Source: Methanobacteriota archaeon | GTDB lineage: Archaea; Thermoplasmatota; Poseidoniia; Poseidoniales; Poseidoniaceae | Assembly (NCBI GenBank): GCA_002731395.1 | Contig: PCBQ01000040.1 | Coordinates: forward strand, 1-7,416 | Length of the DNA stretch: 7,416 nucleotides | Direction: 5' to 3' | Part shown: piece by piece, positions 1 through 6,200 of the stretch | Layout: every line of letters begins with the position of its first letter | Numbering within the stretch: position 1 is the first letter of the stretch | The notes under the pieces: model-generated | Told to the model about the DNA's origin: nothing | The model's input: only the letters and a program-made list of their open reading frames with translations | The model's database searches: none | Made by a program: the position numbers and the translations under genes

Positions 1-390
1 GCGTCGTCCTTCGTGTTCCTCTCGCTGGTGCTCAACCAGCGTCAGAAGGAATTGGCCATTCTGCAGGCCATCGGGGCAGCACCTGGTCAAATCATTCGTC
101 TTGTGTTGTTTGAGATCCTGTCCATCGTCCTGATGTCAATGATGCTCGGCGTGGCCCTGGGCATCGCTTTGGCGATGTCCTTCAACGGCTTTTTCGAGGT
201 CTTCGGGTTCATCTTCCAAATCTTCCAAAACGACGGAGGATCCACGACGCTCACACGAAACTTGGTCTATCCATGGGGTTCGCTGGCCTTGGTGTCGGCG
301 TCCGTGTTCGGTGCGGTCGTGTTGGCCCTGCTCGTGACCACGCGGCGTACGTTGGCCGCTGACCTCGCCAGCGTCCTGAAGGGGGAGTGA
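1..390 (+). CDS. ABC transporter permease, FtsX/MacB-type, C-terminal part (5' end outside window)
   Basis: This is the last 129 residues of a membrane permease; the reading frame is open to the left edge, so the gene begins outside the window. It opens with the end of one membrane helix, followed by RQKELAILQAIGAAPGQI, which is the hallmark loop after a transmembrane helix in FtsX-like permease domains (family pattern R..E...L.A.GA....I). Two further helices follow, at about residues 40-62 and 95-117, and the end (TRRTLAADLASVLKGE) matches the usual cytoplasmic tail of this family. FtsX/MacB-type permeases work with a LolD/MacB-like ATPase to extract or export lipoproteins, peptides or lipids, or to transmit force to extracytoplasmic enzymes. 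The matching ATPase is the next gene, overlapping or 2 bases downstream. The substrate cannot be inferred. The family call is firm; the missing N-terminal half prevents finer placement. Confidence 0.9.
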   Translation, partial: ASSFVFLSLVLNQRQKELAILQAIGAAPGQIIRLVLFEILSIVLMSMMLGVALGIALAMSFNGFFEVFGFIFQIFQNDGGSTTLTRNLVYPWGSLALVSASVFGAVVLALLVTTRRTLAADLASVLKGE

Positions 391-391
391 T
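384..391 (+). promoter_or_regulatory. Shine-Dalgarno site of the ABC ATPase gene
   Basis: GGAGTGAT lies within the end of the permease gene and its stop codon. It is a close match to the anti-16S sequence GGAGGTGAT. The GGAG core ends five bases before ATG 393, which supports that start over the in-frame GTG at 387. Confidence 0.6.
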
Positions 392-392
392 C

Positions 393-1388
393 ATGAGCGA
401 GACCGAGACCAAACAAGCCGACATCATCCTCGAAGCAGACGCGGTGTACCACGTCTACGAATCAAAGGCAGAAGACGGCAACGTCGTCGCCCTCCGTGGC
501 CTGAACATCGCCATGCGCAGCGGTGAAGCCGTCGCTGTGGTGGGTCCTTCTGGGTCAGGAAAATCGACGCTCATGAAGTGCCTTGGCGGCCTGATGAAGC
601 CCAGTGCGGGCTCGGTGCGCCTTGACGGTCGCAACATGACCCGCCTGACCGGTCAGGAATTGGTCAAGCTCCGCCAGCAAACGGTGTCCTTCATCTTCCA
701 AGAAGGCAACCTGCTCAACGACCTCAACGCCCGTGACAACGTCGCGCAGCCGCTCATCAACCAAGGCGTGCGCTCCCGCGTCGCCAAGCGCAAGGCCCTC
801 GACCTGCTTGAGCGGCTGCAGATGGGCCACCGCGCAATGGCCTTACCCATGATGCTTTCCGGCGGTGAGCAACAGCGCGTGGCCATCGCCCGTGCCCTCA
901 TTACCGAACCGCGGCTCATCCTGGCCGACGAACCCACGGGCGCCCTCGATCCCGTGACCAGCCGTGAAGTGCTGGCGCTGTTCAAGGAACTGCACGAAGA
1001 GGACGGGGTGTCCTTCCTCATTGTGACCCACTCGAAGGAAGTCGCGGCCTTCTGCGACCGAAGCCTTGAGTTGCGTGACGGGCGTTTCGTGGCCGAGCAC
1101 GGCAGCGACCTCAACATCGAGCGGCTCGAAGTGGGCCGTGAACTGCTGGTCGACGACATCGGCACGGTCACGCTGCCGCCCGACATCCTGCTTCGCTTGG
1201 GCGGCTCGGGCGGTTACACGGTGGCTGAACTTGAACCCGGTCGTCTCACCCTCACCGGCGAGGCCATCGACGTCGGCGGAGACCTGGTGTTGGCCGGGGT
1301 TTGCCCGGCGTGCAAGCACGCGTACGACAACGACACCGAACAGGAATGCCCCTCGTGTGGTTCTTCCCGACCCATGATTGAGGCGTGA
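393..1388 (+). CDS. ABC transporter ATPase (LolD/MacB-like) with AbrB-like and zinc-ribbon C-terminal tail
   Basis: A 331-residue ATPase, much longer than the usual 220-250 of LolD/MacB-type subunits. The nucleotide-binding domain is complete: Walker A GPSGSGKST (51-59), Q-loop Gln103 in IFQEGNLL, signature LSGGEQQR (155-162), Walker B LILADE (175-180) and switch His213. It should power the FtsX-like permease encoded just upstream. After about residue 240 comes an extra tail. Residues 250-292 (VDDIGTVTLPPDILLRLG, then alternating hydrophobic strands) resemble an AbrB/MazE-type swapped hairpin. Residues 304-322 hold two cysteine knuckles, CPAC and CPSC, typical of a zinc ribbon. From memory, AbrB-like tails occur on some actinobacterial ATPases of this type; a following zinc ribbon is, to my knowledge, less usual. 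ATG 393 is preferred over GTG 387 because GGAGTGAT lies just upstream; GTG 387 would give a GTGA overlap with the permease stop. Confidence 0.95.
   Translation: MSETETKQADIILEADAVYHVYESKAEDGNVVALRGLNIAMRSGEAVAVVGPSGSGKSTLMKCLGGLMKPSAGSVRLDGRNMTRLTGQELVKLRQQTVSFIFQEGNLLNDLNARDNVAQPLINQGVRSRVAKRKALDLLERLQMGHRAMALPMMLSGGEQQRVAIARALITEPRLILADEPTGALDPVTSREVLALFKELHEEDGVSFLIVTHSKEVAAFCDRSLELRDGRFVAEHGSDLNIERLEVGRELLVDDIGTVTLPPDILLRLGGSGGYTVAELEPGRLTLTGEAIDVGGDLVLAGVCPACKHAYDNDTEQECPSCGSSRPMIEA
1380..1388 (+). promoter_or_regulatory. Shine-Dalgarno site of the DoxX-like gene
   Basis: GAGGCGTGA spans the last codons and stop of the ATPase gene. The GAGG core lies seven bases before ATG 1391, which favours that start over GTG 1385. 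Confidence 0.45.
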
Positions 1389-1390
1389 GC

Positions 1391-1792
1391 ATGGAAGTCC
1401 TCATGCTCGGGCGAACGGTCGCGTCCTTGGCGCTTGGTGCGGCCTTCATCTGGATTGGCGTCCAGCATTTTGTGGATCCGGTCTGGTTTGAGCCAATCGT
1501 CCCTGCAGTCCTTGGTGCGCCACGGTTTTGGGTGCTGGCGAGCGGCGTTGCGGAAATTGCGGTAGGTCTTGCGCTGGTCGTACCGGCCACCCGGGCCTAC
1601 GGCGGACTTGCATCCGCGGTCCTGCTGGTCATCCTCTATTGGTCCAACCTGTACATGTGGATCGAAAACGTACCCTTGGACGGCAAAACCTACGCCAACG
1701 TCTGGCACGTGGTCCGCCTGCTGATACAGTTGGCCGCCATCGCCGCGTCGCTCTTTGTTGCTGGTGAACTCAGAACAGGGTCCAACGGCTGA
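1391..1792 (+). CDS. DoxX-like small integral membrane protein
   Basis: A 133-residue protein with four predicted membrane helices (about 8-27, 45-65, 71-90 and 106-125). It carries the pattern of the DoxX-like family: G.QHFVDP.WFE.IVP near residues 23-39, SGVAEI..GL.LVVP.TR at 51-68, then WSNLYMWI at 84-91. DoxX-like proteins sit in the cytoplasmic membrane; some are linked to quinone or thiosulfate oxidation or to redox stress, but for most members, including this branch, the biochemical role is unknown. The start ATG 1391 follows GAGG at 1380-1383 with a spacing of seven bases. An in-frame GTG at 1385 would give a GTGA overlap with the ATPase stop. Either way it is translationally linked to the ABC ATPase, so it may be cotranscribed with the transporter. 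The family call is good; function is not inferable. Confidence 0.85.
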   Translation: MEVLMLGRTVASLALGAAFIWIGVQHFVDPVWFEPIVPAVLGAPRFWVLASGVAEIAVGLALVVPATRAYGGLASAVLLVILYWSNLYMWIENVPLDGKTYANVWHVVRLLIQLAAIAASLFVAGELRTGSNG

Positions 1793-1829
1793 CGGCAGGC
1801 CTCATCAAGGGGCTGCTCGTGCACGGTGC

Positions 1830-2132
1830 ATGCGTTGGGTCATCTGGCTTGGCTGGATTGAGGGCCTCTCCGCGGTCCTGTTGATGTGCATCGCGACGCC
1901 AGTGAAGTACCTCATGGACGCGCCGCACATGGTCGAAGTGCTCGGTCCCATCCACGGCGTCCTGTTCATGCTCTACGTCTTCGCCCTCATGCTCGGTGTG
2001 GGTCGGTGGTGGGATTGGCGGTGCGTGCCGGCCGGATTCATCGCTGCCTCGGTTCCCGGAGGCGCGTGGTGGTTTGATCGACGCCTAGAGCGGGGCCTGT
2101 TTGCCCTTGAGGAATCGCTCACGCCGCCTTGA
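1830..2132 (+). CDS. DUF3817 family membrane protein
   Basis: A 100-residue protein that matches the DUF3817 pattern: W..WIEGLSAVLLM near the start (Glu11-Gly12), then ATPVKYLMD (22-30), then GPIHGVLFMLYVFAL (39-53), and a last helix ending in a WFDRRL motif (81-86). Three membrane helices are expected. The family is widespread and of unknown function; members are often about 95-110 residues, which fits a start at ATG 1830. The frame is open further upstream, to about 1755 (alternative starts TTG 1755 and GTG 1764), but that part is polar, low in family resemblance and overlaps the DoxX-like gene. No clear Shine-Dalgarno precedes ATG 1830, so the start is moderately sure. It follows the DoxX-like gene by 37 bases and is probably in the same transcript. 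Its last 14 bases overlap the 3' end of the opposite-strand cupin gene. Confidence 0.8.
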   Translation: MRWVIWLGWIEGLSAVLLMCIATPVKYLMDAPHMVEVLGPIHGVLFMLYVFALMLGVGRWWDWRCVPAGFIAASVPGGAWWFDRRLERGLFALEESLTPP

Positions 2133-2481
2133 CACCCTCAGGCCAGAGCACCAGAATCAGCGTTTTGCCGCGGGTCTTCGGCGCGTGGGTTGTTTCACGA
2201 TTCATCCACACGATGGAACCTGCGGGATAGGTACCATCCTCGTCCCACACTTCGCCCTCAAGGACGAGGTAAAACTCGCCGCCGGGGTGGCTGTGGGGCA
2301 TGAAGGCGTCCACGGTGACGTCGCTATCGGCGTCGTAGAGCACGAGCGAGGTGGCGTTTTCGCGCTTGAGTTTGCCAAGGCGTACGCCGGTGCCGAAGTC
2401 CCTCCAGCGGACGTTGGCTTCCAGCCAGTCCCGGTCGATGGAGAGGCCAAGCCAATCGGCCATGGGGTGGGTGAAGACCAT
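2119..2481 (-). CDS. Single-domain cupin protein (ChrR-like cupin fold)
   Basis: A 120-residue small beta-barrel protein with an intact cupin metal site. Motif 1 is HSHPGGEFYLVLEG (63-76), giving His63, His65 and Glu69; motif 2, YPAGSIVWMNRETTHAP (85-101), gives His99. This three-His, one-Glu set usually binds Fe, Mn, Zn or Ni. The order and the ending KTLILVLWPEG recall cupins related to the C-terminal domain of the anti-sigma factor ChrR and to small dioxygenases. No ChrR-type zinc-binding N-terminal domain is present, and no sigma-factor gene is adjacent, so an anti-sigma role is not supported. Substrate or ligand is unknown. Start ATG at 2481 is chosen because the fold begins soon after; ATG 2463 gives 114 residues. 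An in-frame ATG at 2586 would add 35 basic, low-complexity residues and overlap the divergent membrane protein gene. Confidence 0.85.
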   Translation of the reverse strand: MVFTHPMADWLGLSIDRDWLEANVRWRDFGTGVRLGKLKRENATSLVLYDADSDVTVDAFMPHSHPGGEFYLVLEGEVWDEDGTYPAGSIVWMNRETTHAPKTRGKTLILVLWPEGVKAA

Positions 2482-2557
2482 GGCCAACCCATGCAGAACC
2501 CCGACATCAGCCCTTCGCTTACCGCGTCCTTGATGACCGGGCCGCAGATGGTGGGGT
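2482..2557. other. Divergent intergenic region, 76 bases
   Basis: This gap separates the divergent cupin and membrane-protein genes and should hold promoters for both if the chosen starts are right. I looked for an archaeal TATA box with BRE, and for bacterial -10 and -35 boxes, and found no convincing AT-rich element on either strand. Both reading frames remain open through part of it, so either gene could begin further upstream and use part of this segment as coding. Confidence 0.4.
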
Positions 2558-3373
2558 GTGGCCACCCCCATCACCACGCCTTCCATCCCTCCCGAGGGGC
2601 CTTGGGATGCCTACGTGTTGGTGATCATCTGGCTGCCGCTTCTGTTCCGTCTGTTGCTTCTCGCACGTCCGGCGCGTCAAGCAGTCGCCAAGGTTGCACC
2701 CCATGCTGGATGGGCCCTGAAACAACTTCGGGATCTGCCCGTGAAAGGCCTCCGATTGCTGATATTCAATGAGACGTTGGCGCTTCTTGCGCCCCCGGTC
2801 ATCGTGTTGCTCTACCGTCAATTGGCCGATCCAATCGGTTGGCGGACTTGGGATGAGGTCAGCCTCATGGGCGGAGCTGTGCTGATGTTCCTAACCCTCG
2901 TTTGGCTCGTGCTTGATTTGATGCGCATTGGCCGTACCCGGCGTATGCTGCTGGCGGTGATCAAGCAGGATGTGGATCGTCTGCGAAAGGTGGCTGACGT
3001 TGGCCTTGGCGCTCGTCGATGGCTTCGGCGCTTTGCCCGCGGAAATGAGCCACAAGGGGAGGAACGTGAAGCAGAAAGTGTCCGTGGAAGGGCGTGGAGC
3101 ATCGCCAAAAAAGCAGGCGGCATCGCGCTGCTTTCGCGGAAATTCACACCACAGGGATTGGCCGCTGCTGTCGCATGGAGTGCTGCCGAGGAAGCCGCCC
3201 GCCGAGGCGCAGCACACCTTTCAGAGCGACTTGATGCACACATCGAAGCCAGCGTGGAAGTCATCATCCGTCGTAACGTGTGGACAAGTTTCGTCATCCT
3301 CGGTCGAGACATGGCCATGGGACTGCTCCCTCTTGGCATCCTCGCCTTGATGCCCCTCATCTTCGGACCTTGA
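2558..3373 (+). CDS. Unrecognised integral membrane protein, four predicted helices
   Basis: A 271-residue protein I do not recognise. Hydrophobic helices are predicted at about 18-36, 68-87, 103-122 and 242-269. Between the third and fourth lies a hydrophilic section (about 123-240) rich in Arg, Glu and Ala that looks helical. It includes a charged stretch at 162-178 and an amphipathic part, AAVAWSAAEEAARRGAAHL, at 203-221. Positive residues next to the first and third helices suggest those ends face the cytoplasm. No catalytic motif is visible. GTG 2558 is the first possible start after an in-frame stop at 2534; there is no ATG before the third helix, and the first helix starts about residue 18, so a GTG start is likely. 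It precedes the phosphoglycerate mutase gene by 40 bases, on the same strand, and may be cotranscribed with it. Function unknown. Confidence 0.75.
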   Translation: MATPITTPSIPPEGPWDAYVLVIIWLPLLFRLLLLARPARQAVAKVAPHAGWALKQLRDLPVKGLRLLIFNETLALLAPPVIVLLYRQLADPIGWRTWDEVSLMGGAVLMFLTLVWLVLDLMRIGRTRRMLLAVIKQDVDRLRKVADVGLGARRWLRRFARGNEPQGEEREAESVRGRAWSIAKKAGGIALLSRKFTPQGLAAAVAWSAAEEAARRGAAHLSERLDAHIEASVEVIIRRNVWTSFVILGRDMAMGLLPLGILALMPLIFGP

Positions 3374-3413
3374 TGCCGTGGGAAGCCTCATGTCCGGGCG
3401 CGCCGTGGTCAAC

Positions 3414-4136
3414 ATGAGTCCCATGGCCCTGCTCATCCTCATGCGTCATGGCCAATCGATGTGGAACGCAGCCAACCGCTTCACGGGTTGGGTCGACGTC
3501 CCCCTCACCAATGTCGGCATCGAGGAGGCCGTCGCGGGTGGACGCCAAATTGCGCATTTGCCGATCGACGAAGTCCACGTGTCCACCCTCGTCCGCGCCC
3601 AAATGACCGCCATGCTGGCCCTGGCCCAGCACGACGGCGGGCGCATCCCCGTCGTTCAGCACCCTGTGCCCGAGGGCGGGCTTGACGGACTCGGCGAGAA
3701 TGAACGACGCATGGCCGAATGGGCGACCATACGCGGCGAAGCGGGTCGCGAAGACGTCCTTCCCGTGCATGTGGCGTGGCAACTCAACGAGCGCATGTAC
3801 GGCGACCTCCAAGGCTTGGACAAGCAAGCGACCCGCGAGCAATACGGCGACGAGCAGGTCCACATATGGCGTCGCTCTTACGACGTGCCGCCTCCTGAAG
3901 GTGAGTCCCTCGAGCTGTGCGCTGCCCGCACGTTGCCCTACCTCAAATCCACCCTCGTGCCTGCCCTCGAGGCCGGACGCAACCTCTTCGTCGCTGCGCA
4001 CGGCAACTCGCTGCGCAGCGTGGTCATGGCCATCGAGGGCTTGTCGGAAGACGAGGTGCTCTCGCTTGAAATCCCGACCGGTGTGCCCCGCGTGTACGCC
4101 CGAGAAGATGGCGCTTGGCGCCGAGTGGAGCTGTGA
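3414..4136 (+). CDS. gpmA: 2,3-bisphosphoglycerate-dependent-type phosphoglycerate mutase
   Basis: Interconverts 3-phosphoglycerate and 2-phosphoglycerate in glycolysis and gluconeogenesis, through a phosphohistidine, in the cytoplasm. The 240-residue protein is a histidine phosphatase superfamily member with all key residues: R11-H12-G13 in MRHGQSMWN, NRFTGWVDVPLT (21-32), Arg61 in STLVRAQMT, LNERMYGDLQG (124-134) with Glu126, YGDEQVHIWRRSYDVPPP (144-161), and His196 in AAHGNSLR. Compared with E. coli GpmA it has about 35 extra residues before LNER and lacks the later loop of about 30 residues and the long C-terminal tail; I recall a similar layout in mutases of some other bacteria. Met in LNERMYG replaces the His of E. 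coli. ATG 3414 or ATG 3423 begins the protein just before the first strand; GTG 3378 and ATG 3390 are less likely. The oxidoreductase gene follows after 9 bases. Mutase activity is likely; a general phosphatase is less so. Confidence 0.92.
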   Translation: MSPMALLILMRHGQSMWNAANRFTGWVDVPLTNVGIEEAVAGGRQIAHLPIDEVHVSTLVRAQMTAMLALAQHDGGRIPVVQHPVPEGGLDGLGENERRMAEWATIRGEAGREDVLPVHVAWQLNERMYGDLQGLDKQATREQYGDEQVHIWRRSYDVPPPEGESLELCAARTLPYLKSTLVPALEAGRNLFVAAHGNSLRSVVMAIEGLSEDEVLSLEIPTGVPRVYAREDGAWRRVEL

Positions 4137-4140
4137 GGTG
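4135..4140 (+). promoter_or_regulatory. Shine-Dalgarno site of the oxidoreductase gene
   Basis: GAGGTG overlaps the stop codon of the phosphoglycerate mutase gene and lies five bases before ATG 4146. It supports that start and translational linkage of the two genes. Confidence 0.7.
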
Positions 4141-4145
4141 GACGC

Positions 4146-6200
4146 ATGAAGGAATGGCGCTTCGACGGGTTTCCCGGTCGCGTGCTGTTCGTGAACCTGT
4201 CCAGCGGCACCGTCGAGGCCCGCTCCATCCCGCACGCGTGGTGCCTCGAGGGGATGGGTGGGAAAGGCCTCGCCACTCGCGTCCTGGTCGAGTGGGACAC
4301 CACAGAGTCAGCGGCCTATGACCTCGTTCATCCAATCACGGGCGGCTCGGACGTCGCCCGTCACCCTTCCACACCTCTGCTCGTCTTCACTGGCCCCTTC
4401 CAAGGCACCAAGGTCGGCTCAGCCGGCCGTGCCGTGGTCGTGTCCCGCTCGCCCCTCACCGACGTCTACATCGACACCTACGTTGGAGGAAACCTTGGAC
4501 ATCGTTTGCGTGAGGCCGGTTGGGACGGCTTGTTTGTCACCGGTGCGAGCGATGCGCTGGTGCGCCTCGAGATATCCGACCTTGAGGCTCGCTTGGTGCC
4601 GTGTCCTGAACTTGAGGGTGTGACCACGTGGGCCTGTGAACAGGCCCTTGATGGCCTTGGGGAATGCTTCTCCATCGGTCCCGGCGGCGAAGCCGGCGTT
4701 CGCTTCGCTTCGCCGATCACCGCCGGACGGCGTGCTGCGGGACGAGGCGGCACCGGTGCGCAATTCGGCTTCAAGCGGCTCAAAGCCATCACAGTGAACG
4801 CCTCAGCAGAAGCACGGCAGTTGGCTCGCATTCACAATTCAGATTCACTGGTCACAGCGGTGAAGATCCAGCGTAAGGAGATGGGCCTCAAGCGACGCGC
4901 AGGCGACCCATTCTACGCCTTCGGTACCAGCCGAGGACCGCTGTACGCCTCAGCGAACGACCGCATGCCTACGGCGAACTACACCGCTGCGGACGGCGTC
5001 GTCCCGTTGATGGGCGAAGCGGCGGTGGCCCAAGGTGCAGCCTCACCCTCGTCCCTGCCCGTACCCGGCATGAGCAGCGCAGGTCCCGTGGCCCTCGACA
5101 CGCACCGCCTCTCTGGGGAACATTGGCACGATGAACATCCTGACGCCAAACAGTCGGGCTGCTGCGCACCATGCCCCATTGCGTGCGAGGCGGCGGACCG
5201 GCCGACCGTGGACGGCGTACGCACCAAGGGCCGACCCGTCCACGTCAACCGCGTCGAGCGTCCCGAGTACGAGACCCTCGCGATGATGGGCAGCAACCTC
5301 GGCTTGACCTCAAGTTTGGACGTGATGGATGGAAACGATGCCTGCAACCGCCTTGGTTTGGACACAATTTCCTCTGGCGCTGCCCTTAGCTTGGTCTGTG
5401 AATTGGCGGAGCGCGGCTGGCTCCCCGAGGCGTGGGGTACGACCTTCGCCGCTCCCTTCGCCACCGGACCCTACGCCGAGGGAGATGCGGTGACCTGGCG
5501 GTTCGGCGACCCTGCCCTGCCGCCACTCGCCCTCGCAGGCTTGTGCACGGCTCAACCCGGTGATGGCTCCCTGTTTGGAGCCCTCCATGGTGGTGCCGTG
5601 GCCTTCGCCGAGGTGGTGGAATCCATGACCGGTCATCCTGCCACGCGGTGCACGGCCCATTGCAAGGGGCTCGATTTGCCGGCATGGGATCCGCGCGGAA
5701 AGCGCGGCAACGCCCTCGCCTACATGACCGCGAACGTCGGTGCATCGCACATGCGAGCTGGGTACAAGGCTCCAACGGGATTGCCGAACGACAGTGCCCT
5801 CGACCTCGTGCCGGAACTCATCGAAAGCCAGAACGCGATCGTGGTGCGTGACTCCCTCATCCTGTGCGCCTTTGCGAAAGGCGCCAGTCCGGACACCATG
5901 CTGGCCGAGGCGTGGACCGCCATCACCGGCGACGAGGCCACGTGGGCCGACCTCTGTGCTCGCGCAGGCGTGCAGTGGGATTTGGCCCGGGCTTGGAACG
6001 TGGCGCATTGGCGCGCTTTGGGACGGGACGCGGCTGAAGAGGACCTGCTCTCGTGGCGGCTTCGCAAGGAGCCGTTGCCCAGCGGTGTGGCCAAAGGCTG
6101 TGTGAGTTTCCAAAGCGATGATGACGAGGCCGCCTGCCTCAGCGCCTACTACCGCTTGCGCGGTTGGGACGCATCAGGACGTCCGGAGGTGAAGGCATGA
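4146..6200 (+). CDS. Aldehyde:ferredoxin oxidoreductase family protein (tungstopterin, 4Fe-4S)
   Basis: Enzymes of this family oxidise aldehydes to carboxylic acids and pass electrons to ferredoxin, using a bis-pterin tungsten (sometimes molybdenum) centre and one 4Fe-4S cluster. The 684-residue protein shows the family layout: N-terminal GFPGRVLFVNLSSGTV (8-23), GGKGLATRVL (38-47), VGSAGRAVVVSRSPLT (90-105), pterin-binding AGRGGTGAQFGFKRLKAITV (198-217), cluster cysteines C340-x2-C343-x3-C347, PEYETLAMMGSNLGL (373-387), NRLGLDTISSG (401-411), DPRG (515-518) and a fourth cysteine, C574, in DSLILC. It is longer than the usual 600-620 residues. The second pterin motif, normally DxxGLC, reads DSLILC, with Gly replaced by Ile. 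Substrate is uncertain: family members act on varied aldehydes, formaldehyde or glyceraldehyde-3-phosphate; the N-terminus resembles AOR and its bacterial homologues rather than Pyrococcus GAPOR. It lies between phosphoglycerate mutase and the DUF1499 gene, which it overlaps by ATGA. Confidence 0.93.
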   Translation: MKEWRFDGFPGRVLFVNLSSGTVEARSIPHAWCLEGMGGKGLATRVLVEWDTTESAAYDLVHPITGGSDVARHPSTPLLVFTGPFQGTKVGSAGRAVVVSRSPLTDVYIDTYVGGNLGHRLREAGWDGLFVTGASDALVRLEISDLEARLVPCPELEGVTTWACEQALDGLGECFSIGPGGEAGVRFASPITAGRRAAGRGGTGAQFGFKRLKAITVNASAEARQLARIHNSDSLVTAVKIQRKEMGLKRRAGDPFYAFGTSRGPLYASANDRMPTANYTAADGVVPLMGEAAVAQGAASPSSLPVPGMSSAGPVALDTHRLSGEHWHDEHPDAKQSGCCAPCPIACEAADRPTVDGVRTKGRPVHVNRVERPEYETLAMMGSNLGLTSSLDVMDGNDACNRLGLDTISSGAALSLVCELAERGWLPEAWGTTFAAPFATGPYAEGDAVTWRFGDPALPPLALAGLCTAQPGDGSLFGALHGGAVAFAEVVESMTGHPATRCTAHCKGLDLPAWDPRGKRGNALAYMTANVGASHMRAGYKAPTGLPNDSALDLVPELIESQNAIVVRDSLILCAFAKGASPDTMLAEAWTAITGDEATWADLCARAGVQWDLARAWNVAHWRALGRDAAEEDLLSWRLRKEPLPSGVAKGCVSFQSDDDEAACLSAYYRLRGWDASGRPEVKA
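6185..6192 (+). promoter_or_regulatory. Perfect Shine-Dalgarno site of the DUF1499 gene
   Basis: GGAGGTGA, inside the 3' end of the oxidoreductase gene, is a perfect eight-base match to the anti-16S complement and lies four bases before ATG 6197. It fixes that start. Confidence 0.8.

Noticed and set aside
211..228. Tandem repeat of ATCTTCCAA, two copies
   Set aside because: It encodes IFQ twice inside the permease and is most simply coding sequence. No further copies are present.
653..1186. Ser/Arg-rich open frame of 177 codons on the - strand
   Set aside because: It is antisense to the ABC ATPase with intact Walker and signature motifs; the Ser/Arg-rich composition is typical of a shadow frame.
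2119..2481. Cupin as a ChrR-type anti-sigma factor
   Set aside because: The zinc-binding N-terminal anti-sigma domain and a partner sigma-factor gene are both absent, so only the cupin domain is supported.
2482..2557. Possible promoter boxes between divergent genes
   Set aside because: No TATA/BRE or -10/-35 pattern was convincing in this GC-rich stretch, so no promoter was annotated.
2101..2772. Open frame of 223 codons on the + strand
   Set aside because: It runs across the end of the DUF3817 gene, antisense to the cupin and into the start of the membrane protein gene. The cupin metal motifs on the - strand are clear, so this frame is a shadow.
3357..4235. Long open frame of 292 codons on the - strand
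   Set aside because: It lies opposite the phosphoglycerate mutase, whose motifs are all intact. The minus-strand protein is His/Gly/Val rich with no family resemblance, as expected from a GC-rich antisense frame.
5310..6113. Open frame of 267 codons on the - strand
   Set aside because: It is antisense to the oxidoreductase, which covers this stretch with conserved motifs. The translation has no recognisable pattern.
4146..6200. Naming the oxidoreductase as GAPOR from its neighbour
   Set aside because: The N-terminus and GFPGRVLFVNL opening match AOR-type proteins, and context alone cannot assign substrate. It was kept as a hypothesis only.
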